Shown here: piece by piece, positions 1-6,219 of the stretch
How the letters are laid out: each line of letters opens with the position of its first letter
How positions within the stretch are numbered: position 1 is the stretch's first letter
Program-made: the position numbers and the translations under genes
The notes under the pieces: model-generated
The model's input: only the letters and a program-made list of their open reading frames with translations
Databases searched by the model: none
What the model was told of the DNA's origin: nothing
Source of the DNA: Collinsella sp.
GTDB lineage: Bacteria; Actinomycetota; Coriobacteriia; Coriobacteriales; Coriobacteriaceae
DNA length: 11,407 nucleotides
Reading direction: 5' to 3'
Assembly: GCA_018382125.1 (NCBI GenBank)
Contig: JAGZQO010000045.1
Span: 1-11,407, forward strand

Positions 1-1034
1 TGCGGGCGCATCAGCGCCCGGTACGCCTCCCTGGCCACGTAGCGCTTGAGGCACCTCATGACCTCCCTGTCGCTCTTTCCCCGCGCCCTGGCCCTCTCGG
101 CGTACTCGGCGGTCTCGGGGTCGCGCATGACCCTCTGCCTCGCGATCTCGTGCAGCGCGCTGTTCGCCTGCCGGTCGCCGCCCCTGTTGAGCCTGTGCCT
201 CACGGTCTTGCCGCTCGAGGCGGGGATGGGGCAGGCGCCGCATATCGCCGCGAACGACGCCTCGGAGCGCAGCCTGCCCGGGTTGTCCCCGGCCGCGACC
301 GCGAGCTTGGCCGCGCTCACGGGCCCGCACCCGTACATCGCCAGCAGCGCGGGGCAGTTCTCCTCCAGGGACGCCTCGATCGCGCGCTCCATGTCGAGCG
401 CCGCGTCGCGCGCCGCCGCCCACAGGTCCGCCAGCGCGCCGAGCGCGGCGCCCAGCGCGCCCTCGGCGCGCACGGAGGGGAGCTCCTCCATCAGCCTCGG
501 CCCTCCCATGCCGCGGAACCTCGACCTGAGCCCTTCCGGCGCGGTGGTGAGCAGCGACCTCGCGGTGTTGATCGCCGAGGTCCGCGCCTTCACCGCCCCG
601 GAGCGCGCCGCGAGCATGCAGCGCACCCCGTCGACCCACCCGTCCTGGCTCTTGGGGGTCCCGAGCCTTGAGCCGGACATCGCCGCGCGGGCGGCCCTCT
701 CCGCGTCCGCCTCGTCGCACTTTCCCTGCCCCGGGCGCCTCCTCTGCATCCTCGCCGGGGAGAGCGCCTCGCGCACGGGCATCCCCAGCGACGCGAGGTG
801 CCTGGCGAGGCCCGCCCCGTAGGACGACGTCCCCTCCATCGCGATGCAGGCCGGCTCCCCGGCCGCGGCGATCGCCCCGGCGAGCGCCTCGTAGCCCGCC
901 GCGTCGGCGGGGAGCTGGCGGGACAGGACCCTGCGGCCCCTCCAGTCCAGGACGCACAGCCAGTGCGAGTCGGCGTGGGTGTCGACCCCGCAGAAGACCG
1001 GCCCGCGGGCGCCGGGTGTCGATTCGTTTTGCAT
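1..1034 (-). CDS. IS110-family transposase (bridge-RNA-guided type), C-terminus cut by window edge
   Basis: This is the recombinase of an IS110-family insertion sequence; the family moves elements through a circular intermediate. The reading frame is open from the ATG at 1034 to the left edge, about 344 codons, so only a short C-terminal part is missing. A GGAG ribosome-binding site lies about 7 nt before the ATG. The N-terminal RuvC-like DEDD domain is visible: D18 in VDTHADSHW, E67 in MEGTSSYG, and D107/D110 in KCDEADAERAA. The C-terminal Tnp_20 domain starts near residue 230 (MYGCGPVSA), and the SSGK at 273-276 holds the likely catalytic serine. Third codon positions are almost all G or C, well above the rest of the window, which suggests arrival by transfer. 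No frameshift or stop is seen, so the element may be active. Family assignment is firm; the exact subgroup (IS110 or IS1111) is not. Confidence 0.9.
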   Translation of the reverse strand, partial: MQNESTPGARGPVFCGVDTHADSHWLCVLDWRGRRVLSRQLPADAAGYEALAGAIAAAGEPACIAMEGTSSYGAGLARHLASLGMPVREALSPARMQRRRPGQGKCDEADAERAARAAMSGSRLGTPKSQDGWVDGVRCMLAARSGAVKARTSAINTARSLLTTAPEGLRSRFRGMGGPRLMEELPSVRAEGALGAALGALADLWAAARDAALDMERAIEASLEENCPALLAMYGCGPVSAAKLAVAAGDNPGRLRSEASFAAICGACPIPASSGKTVRHRLNRGGDRQANSALHEIARQRVMRDPETAEYAERARARGKSDREVMRCLKRYVAREAYRALMRP

Positions 1035-1262
1035 GTCTCGCTCCGTTCTTTCCGTGCTCGCCTGGACCGGGCAGACGGCACACTGACGGGGCGCGATAGA
1101 ATGCGGTTGTTCGGGTCCGCGGTATCGCTCCATGCTCCTATTAGGTCATGCGGCGGTCTCGGCTCGCCGCGGCCCGCGCGGGACATGTCAGGAAACGAGG
1201 GCAGCCCTGTGGGCGCCAGCGGAATGTGGGGTCACCGCGCGGTCCGCATCTGATGGTGTCGA
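1035..1262 (-). ncRNA. Candidate bridge RNA / noncoding left end of the IS110 element
   Basis: In IS110-group elements the noncoding end upstream of the transposase encodes a structured bridge RNA that pairs with target and donor DNA. The stretch here is leftward, of suitable length (about 230 nt) and lacks a convincing gene. Seen directly: a stem of CCGCGG at 1117-1122 with CCGCGG at 1167-1172. Inside it are a CATG/CATG stem (1131-1134, 1147-1150) and a CCT/AGG tip (1137-1139, 1143-1145), with unpaired strands on both sides resembling a guide loop. A second stem pairs 1219-1223 with 1243-1247. Function and ends are inferred from position and folding only; in IS1111-type elements the RNA would lie at the other end. 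Confidence 0.4.
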
Positions 1263-1269
1263 CGTCAAT

Positions 1270-1299
1270 GGTATACGGGTGCATCATCGACGTCTTCAA
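1270..1299 (-). promoter_or_regulatory. Possible leftward promoter for the IS110 leader and transposase
   Basis: Read on the minus strand, TTGAAG (1299-1294) is followed after 18 nt by TATACC (1275-1270), each matching four of six consensus bases. Transcription would begin near 1262, giving a leader of about 228 nt before the transposase start. The octamer TCGACGTC occurs twice here, at 1259-1266 and 1287-1294. In this family the promoter is often formed at the junction of the circularised ends, so part of this signal may belong to the target DNA. The exact end of the element is not visible. Confidence 0.35.
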
Positions 1300-1411
1300 T
1301 ACAGAAAATATCAGTGAGCCCCCGTCACGCCCCCGGATTCCCTGCGTTTACGGCCTTGAGGTCGGCGGGCGTAGAAGGACGTGGTCGATAGGAGTACGTG
1401 TCCCTTCGCTG

Positions 1412-1430
1412 TTTCGCGCTTTGCGCGAAA
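1412..1430. repeat. Perfect 8-bp inverted repeat (hairpin)
   Basis: TTTCGCGC at 1412-1419 and GCGCGAAA at 1423-1430 are exact complements around a 3-nt loop. No run of T follows on either strand, so it is a poor intrinsic terminator. It lies between the insertion sequence and the ribU promoter and could be a leftover terminator of a gene displaced by the insertion, or an operator. The rest of 1310-1500 shows no gene I can support. Confidence 0.4.
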
Positions 1431-1507
1431 GGCGCGCTACTTTGGGATGGGTGGGGAACGTGGTTGTTGCGGCAACTGATCCCCGCCACAAATTACCCTC
1501 GGCATAC

Positions 1508-1543
1508 TTGCGCGAGCGATTGCTCGTGCTACACTTGCAAGTG
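1508..1543 (+). promoter_or_regulatory. Probable promoter of the riboflavin-uptake operon, with palindrome over the -10
   Basis: TTGCGC (1508-1513) and TACACT (1530-1535) are separated by 16 nt and placed so that transcription would start just ahead of the FMN riboswitch. The perfect 12-bp palindrome CACTTGCAAGTG (1532-1543) overlaps the -10 element and the likely start point. An inverted repeat CGAGC/GCTCG (1513-1517, 1522-1526) fills the spacer. The promoter is inferred from sequence; no regulator is identified. Confidence 0.5.
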
Positions 1544-1545
1544 CT

Positions 1546-1728
1546 GTTTCAGGGCGGGGTGAAATTCCCCACTGGCGGTAAATCGGGCGGTGCCAAAGGG
1601 GTGCCGTGGTGCAGGCGAAGCGTCTGCGACCGAGCCGATGAGTCCGCGACCCGTGCGTGTGTTGGTTCGCATGCCGGCTGAACTGGTGAGATCCCAGTAC
1701 CAACGGTTAGAGTCCGGATGAAAGAGGC
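1546..1728 (+). ncRNA. FMN riboswitch (RFN element)
   Basis: This leader RNA binds FMN and lowers expression of riboflavin synthesis or transport genes when FMN is plentiful. Conserved RFN segments are visible in order: GGGCGGGGTGAAATTCCCC from 1552 (GGGG 1556-1559 pairing with CCCC 1567-1570), CTGGCGGTAAAT, a CCGCGACCCG-type core near 1650, the GCCGGCTGAACTGGTGAGAT segment (CTGG 1683-1686 pairing with CCAG 1694-1697), and the 3' block CAACGGTTAGAGTCCGGATG ending in GAAAG. A variable hairpin has GCAGGCG (1611-1617) pairing with CGTCTGC (1621-1627). The 3' strand of the closing helix runs into the ribU ribosome-binding site and there is no room for a terminator hairpin, so regulation is probably at translation initiation (inference). 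Confidence 0.95.
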
Positions 1729-1736
1729 AGGTGATC
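1727..1736 (+). promoter_or_regulatory. Ribosome-binding site of ribU at the riboswitch 3' end
   Basis: AGGTGATC (1729-1736) exactly matches the distal part of the consensus complementary to the 16S rRNA tail, with an extra AGG just before it, and ends 2 nt before the ATG at 1739. It decides the start: the earlier in-frame ATG at 1718 lies inside the conserved RFN 3' block and has no suitable site upstream. Confidence 0.7.
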
Positions 1737-1738
1737 TT

Positions 1739-2329
1739 ATGTCTGAACAGTCGCAGCATATCCATTTTGAGAACACGAATAGGTGGAGCACCAAACAGCT
1801 CGTTACCATGGCGTTGATGTGCGCCTTGGGCGCCCTGTTTATGTATGTGCAGCTGCCCATCCTTCCTTCGGCGCCGTTTTTGACGTATGACCCGTCGCTG
1901 GTGCCAGCGATGGTGTGTGGATTTGCGTATGGTCCCGGCGCCGGTACCGCTGTTGCCGCCATGGCGATCGTTATCCATGCGCTCACCACGGGTGACTGGG
2001 TCGGCGCGCTTATGAACCTGGTTGCCACGCTGGGCTACATTCTGCCCGCGGCTATCGTCTACCAGAAGATGCATACCTATAAGGGTGCCGTGATTGGCCT
2101 GGTGCTCGGCGTCATTGCCGCTACGGCGCTGTCTATGGTCGCAAACCTTACCATTGGCGTATGGTTCTGGTATGGCTCGGTCGATGTGATCGCCCCGCTC
2201 ATGATTCCTGCCGTGCTGCCGTTCAACCTTATCAAGACCGTGCTTAACTCGGTGTTGACGCTGGTGGTGTATAAAGCAGTCTCCAACCTCATCACGCCTA
2301 AAAAGGACCAGGTCAAAGGCCGCGCATGA
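1739..2329 (+). CDS. ribU: Riboflavin ECF transporter S component RibU
   Basis: This is the membrane protein that captures riboflavin outside the cell and hands it inward through the ECF energising module. From the ATG at 1739 it has 196 residues, typical for an S component. After a short polar N-terminus, hydrophobic segments begin near residue 20 and fill most of the chain, consistent with six helices. The stretch FLTYDPSLVPAMV (47-59) is characteristic of the RibU family, and the alanine-rich first helix (MALMCALGALFMY) fits the S-component face that docks on EcfT. Riboflavin specificity is also supported by the FMN riboswitch directly upstream. Its stop overlaps the next start in an ATGA motif, so translation of the two genes is coupled. 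Confidence 0.93.
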   Translation: MSEQSQHIHFENTNRWSTKQLVTMALMCALGALFMYVQLPILPSAPFLTYDPSLVPAMVCGFAYGPGAGTAVAAMAIVIHALTTGDWVGALMNLVATLGYILPAAIVYQKMHTYKGAVIGLVLGVIAATALSMVANLTIGVWFWYGSVDVIAPLMIPAVLPFNLIKTVLNSVLTLVVYKAVSNLITPKKDQVKGRA

Positions 2330-4230
2330 TTGAGTGTCGGGGCGTTTCCTTTAGCTATGACGGTGCCGTGTCGGCACTCGACGGTGTCGATCTGAACATC
2401 GAGGACGGGGAGTTTTTCTGCATCCTCGGTGGCAATGGGTCGGGCAAGTCGACGTTTGCCAAGCATCTGAATGCGCTGCTGCAGCCCGATGCGGGAACGG
2501 TGTGCGTCAACGGCATGGACGCGTCCGATCCCGAGCTGGTCTACGACATCCGCTCGACTGCTGGCATGGTGTTCCAGAATCCCGACGACCAGCTTGTGGC
2601 GACGCTTGTCGAGGACGACGTTGCGTTTGGTCCCGAGAACTTAGGGGTCGAATCGGCCCAGATCGCGCAGCGCGTGCGCGAGGCGCTGAAGGCCGTGGGT
2701 CTGGTGGGCTTTGAGCGCCACGAGACCCATGCGCTTTCGGGTGGCCAAAAGCAACGCGTGGCGCTTGCCGGCGTGCTTGCCATGGAACCGCGCGTTCTCA
2801 TTTTGGACGAGGCTTCCTCGATGCTCGATCCGCGTGGACGTAAGGGCCTCATGAAGGCTTGCCGCGCGTTGCACGCTCGCGGTATGACCATCGTGATGAT
2901 TACGCACTTTATGGAAGAAGCCGCCGAGGCCGATCGTGTCGCGGTGTTTCGGGCGGGGCACGTTGCCATGCTCGGTACGCCCGAGGAAATTTTGACGCGG
3001 GCGGATGAGCTTGCGCAGCTCAACCTGGATATGCCGGAGTCGTGTCGTCTGGGCATGGCGCTTCGTACGAAGGGCGTGCCTGTTCATGCGCAGGTGCGCG
3101 AGGTGGATATGGTCGCTGAGATTGCGCAGGCTTATGCCGAGCGAAGTGGGGCAGACACCGCGGGACAGTCTTCCGCATCCCAGTTGGAAATCGCTGACGG
3201 CACTGTTCCGGTAGACAACGAGGACAACGCGTCGGAGCCCGTCATCGAACTATCCCATGTTTCGTACAGTTATTCGCTCAGTCCGCGCGAGCGCCACCGC
3301 TGGCACAAGCGCTCGGCCACTGCGGACAAATCGAACAAACAGGCTCTCTGGGGAAACGACCCAAGCAGCCCGTGGGCGCTGCGCGATGTATCGCTGACGG
3401 TGCGTCGCGGCGAGTTCCTGGGCTTGGCAGGTCATACCGGTTCGGGTAAGTCGACGCTGGTCCAGCATCTCAACGGTTTGATTCGCCCCCAGGAGGGATC
3501 CGTTCGCGCGCTGGGGCTCGATCTGTCAAACAAGAAAGACGCCGCCGCGGTTAAGGCCAAGGTCGGCGTGGTGTTTCAATATCCTGAGCGTCAGCTGTTT
3601 GCCGAAACCGTGGCGCAGGACGTGGCGTTTGGTCCGCATAACCTTGGCTTGCCGCAAGATGAAGTCGACCGTCGTGTCGAGTCATCGCTCTCACGCGTGG
3701 GCCTCGACCTTGCCGCGATAGGCGACAAGAGTCCCTTTGAGCTTTCGGGCGGTCAGCAACGGCGTGTGGCATTCGCCGGCGTGCTCGCCATGGAGCCCGA
3801 AGTCCTGGTGCTCGATGAACCCATGGCGGGGCTCGATCCGGCTGCGCGCAGGGATTTCCTAGGACTCATCGATCGACTTCACCGCGATGGCCTGACCGTT
3901 GTCATGGTTTCGCACAGCATGGATGACCTGGCCAATTGCTGCGACCGTATTGTCGTGATGAACGAGGGCGCGGTGTTTGCCGAGGGCACGCCCGCTCAGG
4001 TTTTTGCGCATGCGGATGAGCTCAAGTCGATCGGCTTGGGCGTTCCCGCTGCCCAACGCATGGCGCTGGCGCTTGCGAAGGCAGGCGTGCCGCTGCGCTT
4101 TGACGGCCTCTATACGGTTGAGTCGCTGGCAGATGAGTTGGTGGACCTGCTAATCGGTCGCTCGGGCGGTTCCTCTAACGTTGCGGACATTGCTAAATCC
4201 AAGACGGTCGTGCGAGAGGAGGACTGCTGA
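2326..4230 (+). CDS. ecfA: Fused ECF transporter ATPase (EcfA1-EcfA2 in one chain)
   Basis: This 634-residue protein carries two ABC ATPase domains that power ECF vitamin import; in many bacteria these are separate proteins. Domain 1 has Walker A GGNGSGKST (35-43), Q-loop Q84, signature LSGGQ (137-141), Walker B ending D161-E162, and switch histidine H194. Domain 2 starts near 306 with Walker A GHTGSGKST (369-377), Q418 in the ECF-typical QYPERQLFAETV, LSGGQ (473-477), D497-E498, and H530. DEASSMLDP in domain 1 is EcfA1-like and DEPMAGLDP in domain 2 is EcfA2-like, so both sites look intact. Each half ends with an ECF-type tail (near 236-248 and 574-595). A polar linker covers about 255-305, and about 33 charged residues (317-349) are inserted right after Tyr316 at the start of domain 2. 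It overlaps ribU by 4 nt and ecfT by 1 nt. Confidence 0.95.
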   Translation: MIECRGVSFSYDGAVSALDGVDLNIEDGEFFCILGGNGSGKSTFAKHLNALLQPDAGTVCVNGMDASDPELVYDIRSTAGMVFQNPDDQLVATLVEDDVAFGPENLGVESAQIAQRVREALKAVGLVGFERHETHALSGGQKQRVALAGVLAMEPRVLILDEASSMLDPRGRKGLMKACRALHARGMTIVMITHFMEEAAEADRVAVFRAGHVAMLGTPEEILTRADELAQLNLDMPESCRLGMALRTKGVPVHAQVREVDMVAEIAQAYAERSGADTAGQSSASQLEIADGTVPVDNEDNASEPVIELSHVSYSYSLSPRERHRWHKRSATADKSNKQALWGNDPSSPWALRDVSLTVRRGEFLGLAGHTGSGKSTLVQHLNGLIRPQEGSVRALGLDLSNKKDAAAVKAKVGVVFQYPERQLFAETVAQDVAFGPHNLGLPQDEVDRRVESSLSRVGLDLAAIGDKSPFELSGGQQRRVAFAGVLAMEPEVLVLDEPMAGLDPAARRDFLGLIDRLHRDGLTVVMVSHSMDDLANCCDRIVVMNEGAVFAEGTPAQVFAHADELKSIGLGVPAAQRMALALAKAGVPLRFDGLYTVESLADELVDLLIGRSGGSSNVADIAKSKTVVREEDC

Positions 4231-5030
4231 TGGAGGCGTTTTCGTTTGGCAGCTACTATCCCGGCGATAGTGCAATCCACCGCCTGGACCCGCGAACCAA
4301 GTTGCTCTTGGGCTTTGTGTTTCTGATCACGACGCTCACGGTCAGTGGCTTCCGCGGACTGGCCCCGGTCGCAATTTTCGTTGTGCTGACCTATGCCGTG
4401 TCTCGGGTGCCGGTTCGTCGCGTTTTGTCGTCGATGGCGCCGCTGCTGGCAATCGTCGTCGTGGTCGCGGTGCTCAACTTGTTTACCGATCAGAGTGGGC
4501 GCATCCTGTGGCAGCTCGGCTTTCTGCAGATAAGCGAGGGCTCACTGCGTTCTGCCGCCTTTATGGCGTGCCGCCTGACGTTGATGATGGCCGGCATGAG
4601 CGCCATTACACTCACCACGCCGACGCTCGACCTCACCGCGGGCTTTGAGCGCCTGCTCGCGCCGTTTGCGCGTGTGGGACTTCCTGCGCACGAGCTCGGC
4701 ATGATCATGGGTATCGCGCTACGCTTTATGCCGCAGTTTGCCACTGAGATGAAACAGACGGCCGATGCACAGGCAAGCCGCGGCGCGCGCGTGACGGGCG
4801 GTCCGCTCGGCGGCGTGCGTATGCTCGGCAGTGTGGCGATTCCGCTGTTCACGGGCGTGTTCCGCCATGCCGAGACGCTGTCTGCCGCCATGGATGCACG
4901 CTGCTATCACGGCGAGCAGGGCCGCACGCGCCTGCATGCGCTTGCATTTGGCCGCGGCGATGCGTTGGCGGCGGTGGTGACGGCGTTGCTGCTCATCTGC
5001 GTCATCGTCATCAATCTTCAACTTGTTTAG
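4230..5030 (+). CDS. ecfT: ECF transporter transmembrane component EcfT
   Basis: EcfT is the membrane scaffold joining the S component to the ATPases. The 266-residue product begins with the family-typical YYPGDSAIHRLDPRTKLL (about 8-25). Several hydrophobic helices follow, then a cytoplasmic coupling region and a last membrane helix at the C-terminus. The two short arginine motifs that contact the ATPase grooves are visible as ASRG (Arg184) and DARC (Arg224); the second has Cys where Gly or Ser is more usual. The start overlaps the ATPase stop by one base (TGATG). With ribU and the fused ATPase it makes a full importer. Since RibU lies in the same operon the module may serve riboflavin only, but sharing with distant S components cannot be excluded. 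Confidence 0.93.
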   Translation: MEAFSFGSYYPGDSAIHRLDPRTKLLLGFVFLITTLTVSGFRGLAPVAIFVVLTYAVSRVPVRRVLSSMAPLLAIVVVVAVLNLFTDQSGRILWQLGFLQISEGSLRSAAFMACRLTLMMAGMSAITLTTPTLDLTAGFERLLAPFARVGLPAHELGMIMGIALRFMPQFATEMKQTADAQASRGARVTGGPLGGVRMLGSVAIPLFTGVFRHAETLSAAMDARCYHGEQGRTRLHALAFGRGDALAAVVTALLLICVIVINLQLV

Positions 5031-5060
5031 GCGCGATTCGAGCGCAAGAAAGGGGTCCCT

Positions 5061-5507
5061 ATGACCGACAACGACCGCACGGCTCAGCTTGAGCGCGCCT
5101 GTTCGTATCTCAGGCGCATTCCGGCGTGGTATCTGGCCACGACCGATGTGGCCGACGGACATCAGCCCCGCGTGAGACCGTTTTCGTTTGCCATGGTCGA
5201 TGACGGTAAACTGTGGTTTTGCACGTCGCGCGACAAGGATGTGTGGGCCGAGCTCAGCGCGAATCCCAAGTTTGAGCTCTCGGGCTGGAAGCCGGGGGAA
5301 TGTTGGATCGTGTTGACCGGTGAGGCCGCACTTGAGGACGACGCAGTTGCGAGCGACAAGGTGCGTCAAGCGGGTTTTAAGCACATGGTGGGCATTGGCG
5401 AGGAACACGAGAGTGCCAACGACGGCCGCCTTGCTTTCTTTTCGGTCCGCAATATTGCCGCGCGCTTCTGTGATATCGACGGCAGCGAGGAGCGCCTGGA
5501 GCTCTAG
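5061..5507 (+). CDS. PPOX-family (pyridoxamine 5'-phosphate oxidase-like) flavin-binding protein, copy 1
   Basis: A 148-residue soluble protein of the small split-barrel type that usually binds FMN (or F420 in some actinobacteria) and often acts as a reductase or oxidase of unknown substrate. The family pattern is clear: PAWYLATTD, PRVRPFSFAMVDDGKLWFCT and DKDVWAELSANPKFELSGW, followed by WIVLTGEA. No signal peptide or membrane helix is seen. AAAGGGG lies 7 nt before the ATG. It starts 30 nt after ecfT with no terminator between, so it is probably on the FMN-riboswitch transcript. Its tandem neighbour is a clear paralogue. The reaction cannot be named from sequence; true PdxH activity is unlikely, since that enzyme is longer. 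Confidence 0.85.
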   Translation: MTDNDRTAQLERACSYLRRIPAWYLATTDVADGHQPRVRPFSFAMVDDGKLWFCTSRDKDVWAELSANPKFELSGWKPGECWIVLTGEAALEDDAVASDKVRQAGFKHMVGIGEEHESANDGRLAFFSVRNIAARFCDIDGSEERLEL

Positions 5508-5551
5508 CTCGCACAAACCAGGTTCCCAAACTAGCTAGTACAGGAGGAAAC

Positions 5552-5962
5552 GTGGACGGATTGAATACGGTTTTGGAGTATCTGACGTCGGTGCCGGCGT
5601 GGTATCTGGCGACGAGCGTGGACGGACAGCCACATGTGCGTCCGTTCTCGTTTGCACAGATTCAGGACGGCAAACTGTGGTTTGTAACGGCGCGCACCAA
5701 AGATGTGTGGCAGGAGCTGCTGCAGAATCAGCGCTTTGAGGCCACGAGTTGGTGGCCGGGCCATGGCTGGCTCATCTTGCGTGGGCGTGCCGGCTTGGAT
5801 GACCGGGCTTTAGACGAAATGCGCGAAGCCGGGTGGAAGCATCTAGAGCGCCTGGGCGAGCACTATGAGGGGCCTAACGACCCCGCGCTTGTCTTCTTTA
5901 GCGTCGAGGATCCCGAGGCTTTTATCTGCAATCACGACGAATGGGTGCCGGTCGAACTCTAG
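5552..5962 (+). CDS. PPOX-family (pyridoxamine 5'-phosphate oxidase-like) flavin-binding protein, copy 2
   Basis: A 136-residue paralogue of the preceding gene, sharing PAWYLAT, HVRPFSFA, DGKLWF, KDVW and the C-terminal FFSVED-type segment; roughly half of positions match by eye with only small gaps. It is probably another FMN-binding split-barrel protein with an unknown substrate. The start is a GTG at 5552, chosen because a full AGGAGG (5542-5547) lies 4 nt upstream and the homology to copy 1 begins within the first residues. The 44-nt gap to copy 1 has no terminator. Differences concentrate in the central region (WWPGHGWLILRGRAGLDD against KPGECWIVLTGEAALEDD) and at the C-terminus, which may mean different substrates. 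Confidence 0.83.
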   Translation: MDGLNTVLEYLTSVPAWYLATSVDGQPHVRPFSFAQIQDGKLWFVTARTKDVWQELLQNQRFEATSWWPGHGWLILRGRAGLDDRALDEMREAGWKHLERLGEHYEGPNDPALVFFSVEDPEAFICNHDEWVPVEL

Positions 5963-5997
5963 CCAGCTGGCTCATCCTAACAACTTGGTTTTCGCAT

Positions 5998-6055
5998 GGG
6001 CGGGCCCCGTATTGCCCGGCGCCGTTAGGAGCGCCGGTCAATACGGGGCCCGCTC
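5998..6055 (+). terminator. Long hairpin closing the riboflavin operon (probable terminator)
   Basis: A 17-bp outer stem pairs 5998-6014 with 6039-6055, containing CGGGCCCCGTATTG and its exact complement. An inner 7-bp stem (CCGGCGC 6016-6022, GCGCCGG 6031-6037) has an 8-nt loop. It begins 36 nt after the second PPOX stop. Only a short ATTT follows, so it is not a textbook intrinsic terminator. It may still block transcription or readthrough into argC, or be a repeat copied elsewhere in the genome. Confidence 0.6.
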
Positions 6056-6097
6056 CATTTGTCAATTCCTTCAAGCGAATGTGTCGGGAATGTTTCA

Positions 6098-6134
6098 ATG
6101 CATGAATATGCAAGCCATTTACGTGTTCATGCAT
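6098..6134 (+). promoter_or_regulatory. Probable ArgR operator (two ARG-box-like sites) upstream of argC
   Basis: TGCAT-gaat-ATGCA (6099-6112) is a perfect dyad resembling actinobacterial ARG boxes, where the ArgR-arginine complex represses. ATGCATGAA (6098-6106) reappears inverted as TTCATGCAT (6126-6134), giving a two-site arrangement like many arg operators. The sites lie immediately upstream of and partly against the probable argC promoter. Binding by ArgR is inferred; no argR gene is in this window. Confidence 0.55.
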
Positions 6135-6141
6135 CTTTTGG

Positions 6142-6150
6142 TGCTAAAGT
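6142..6150 (+). promoter_or_regulatory. Possible extended -10 promoter of the arg operon
   Basis: TGCTAAAGT is an extended -10 element (TG, one base, then TAAAGT). No strong -35 is seen at normal spacing, which is common with extended -10 promoters. It leaves a leader of about 60 nt before argC and lies just downstream of the ARG-box-like sites, as a repressible promoter should. Confidence 0.4.
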
Positions 6151-6219
6151 TTCAACCCACTTCATAACGACCGCTGCGAAATGCGCATCGGTGCATAAAT
6201 CGCAGACAAGGAGTCTGAT

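Noticed and set aside
590..1186. 198-codon minus-strand frame overlapping the transposase start
   Set aside because: It is in another frame from the DEDD-containing transposase and is Arg/Ser/Pro-rich with no motif.
46..1253. Plus-strand open frames opposite the transposase
   Set aside because: These are Ala/Arg/Pro-rich shadows of the very GC-rich IS110 gene.
1718..1738. Earlier ATG as the ribU start
   Set aside because: It lies within the conserved RFN 3' block and lacks a ribosome-binding site, whereas 1739 has a strong one.
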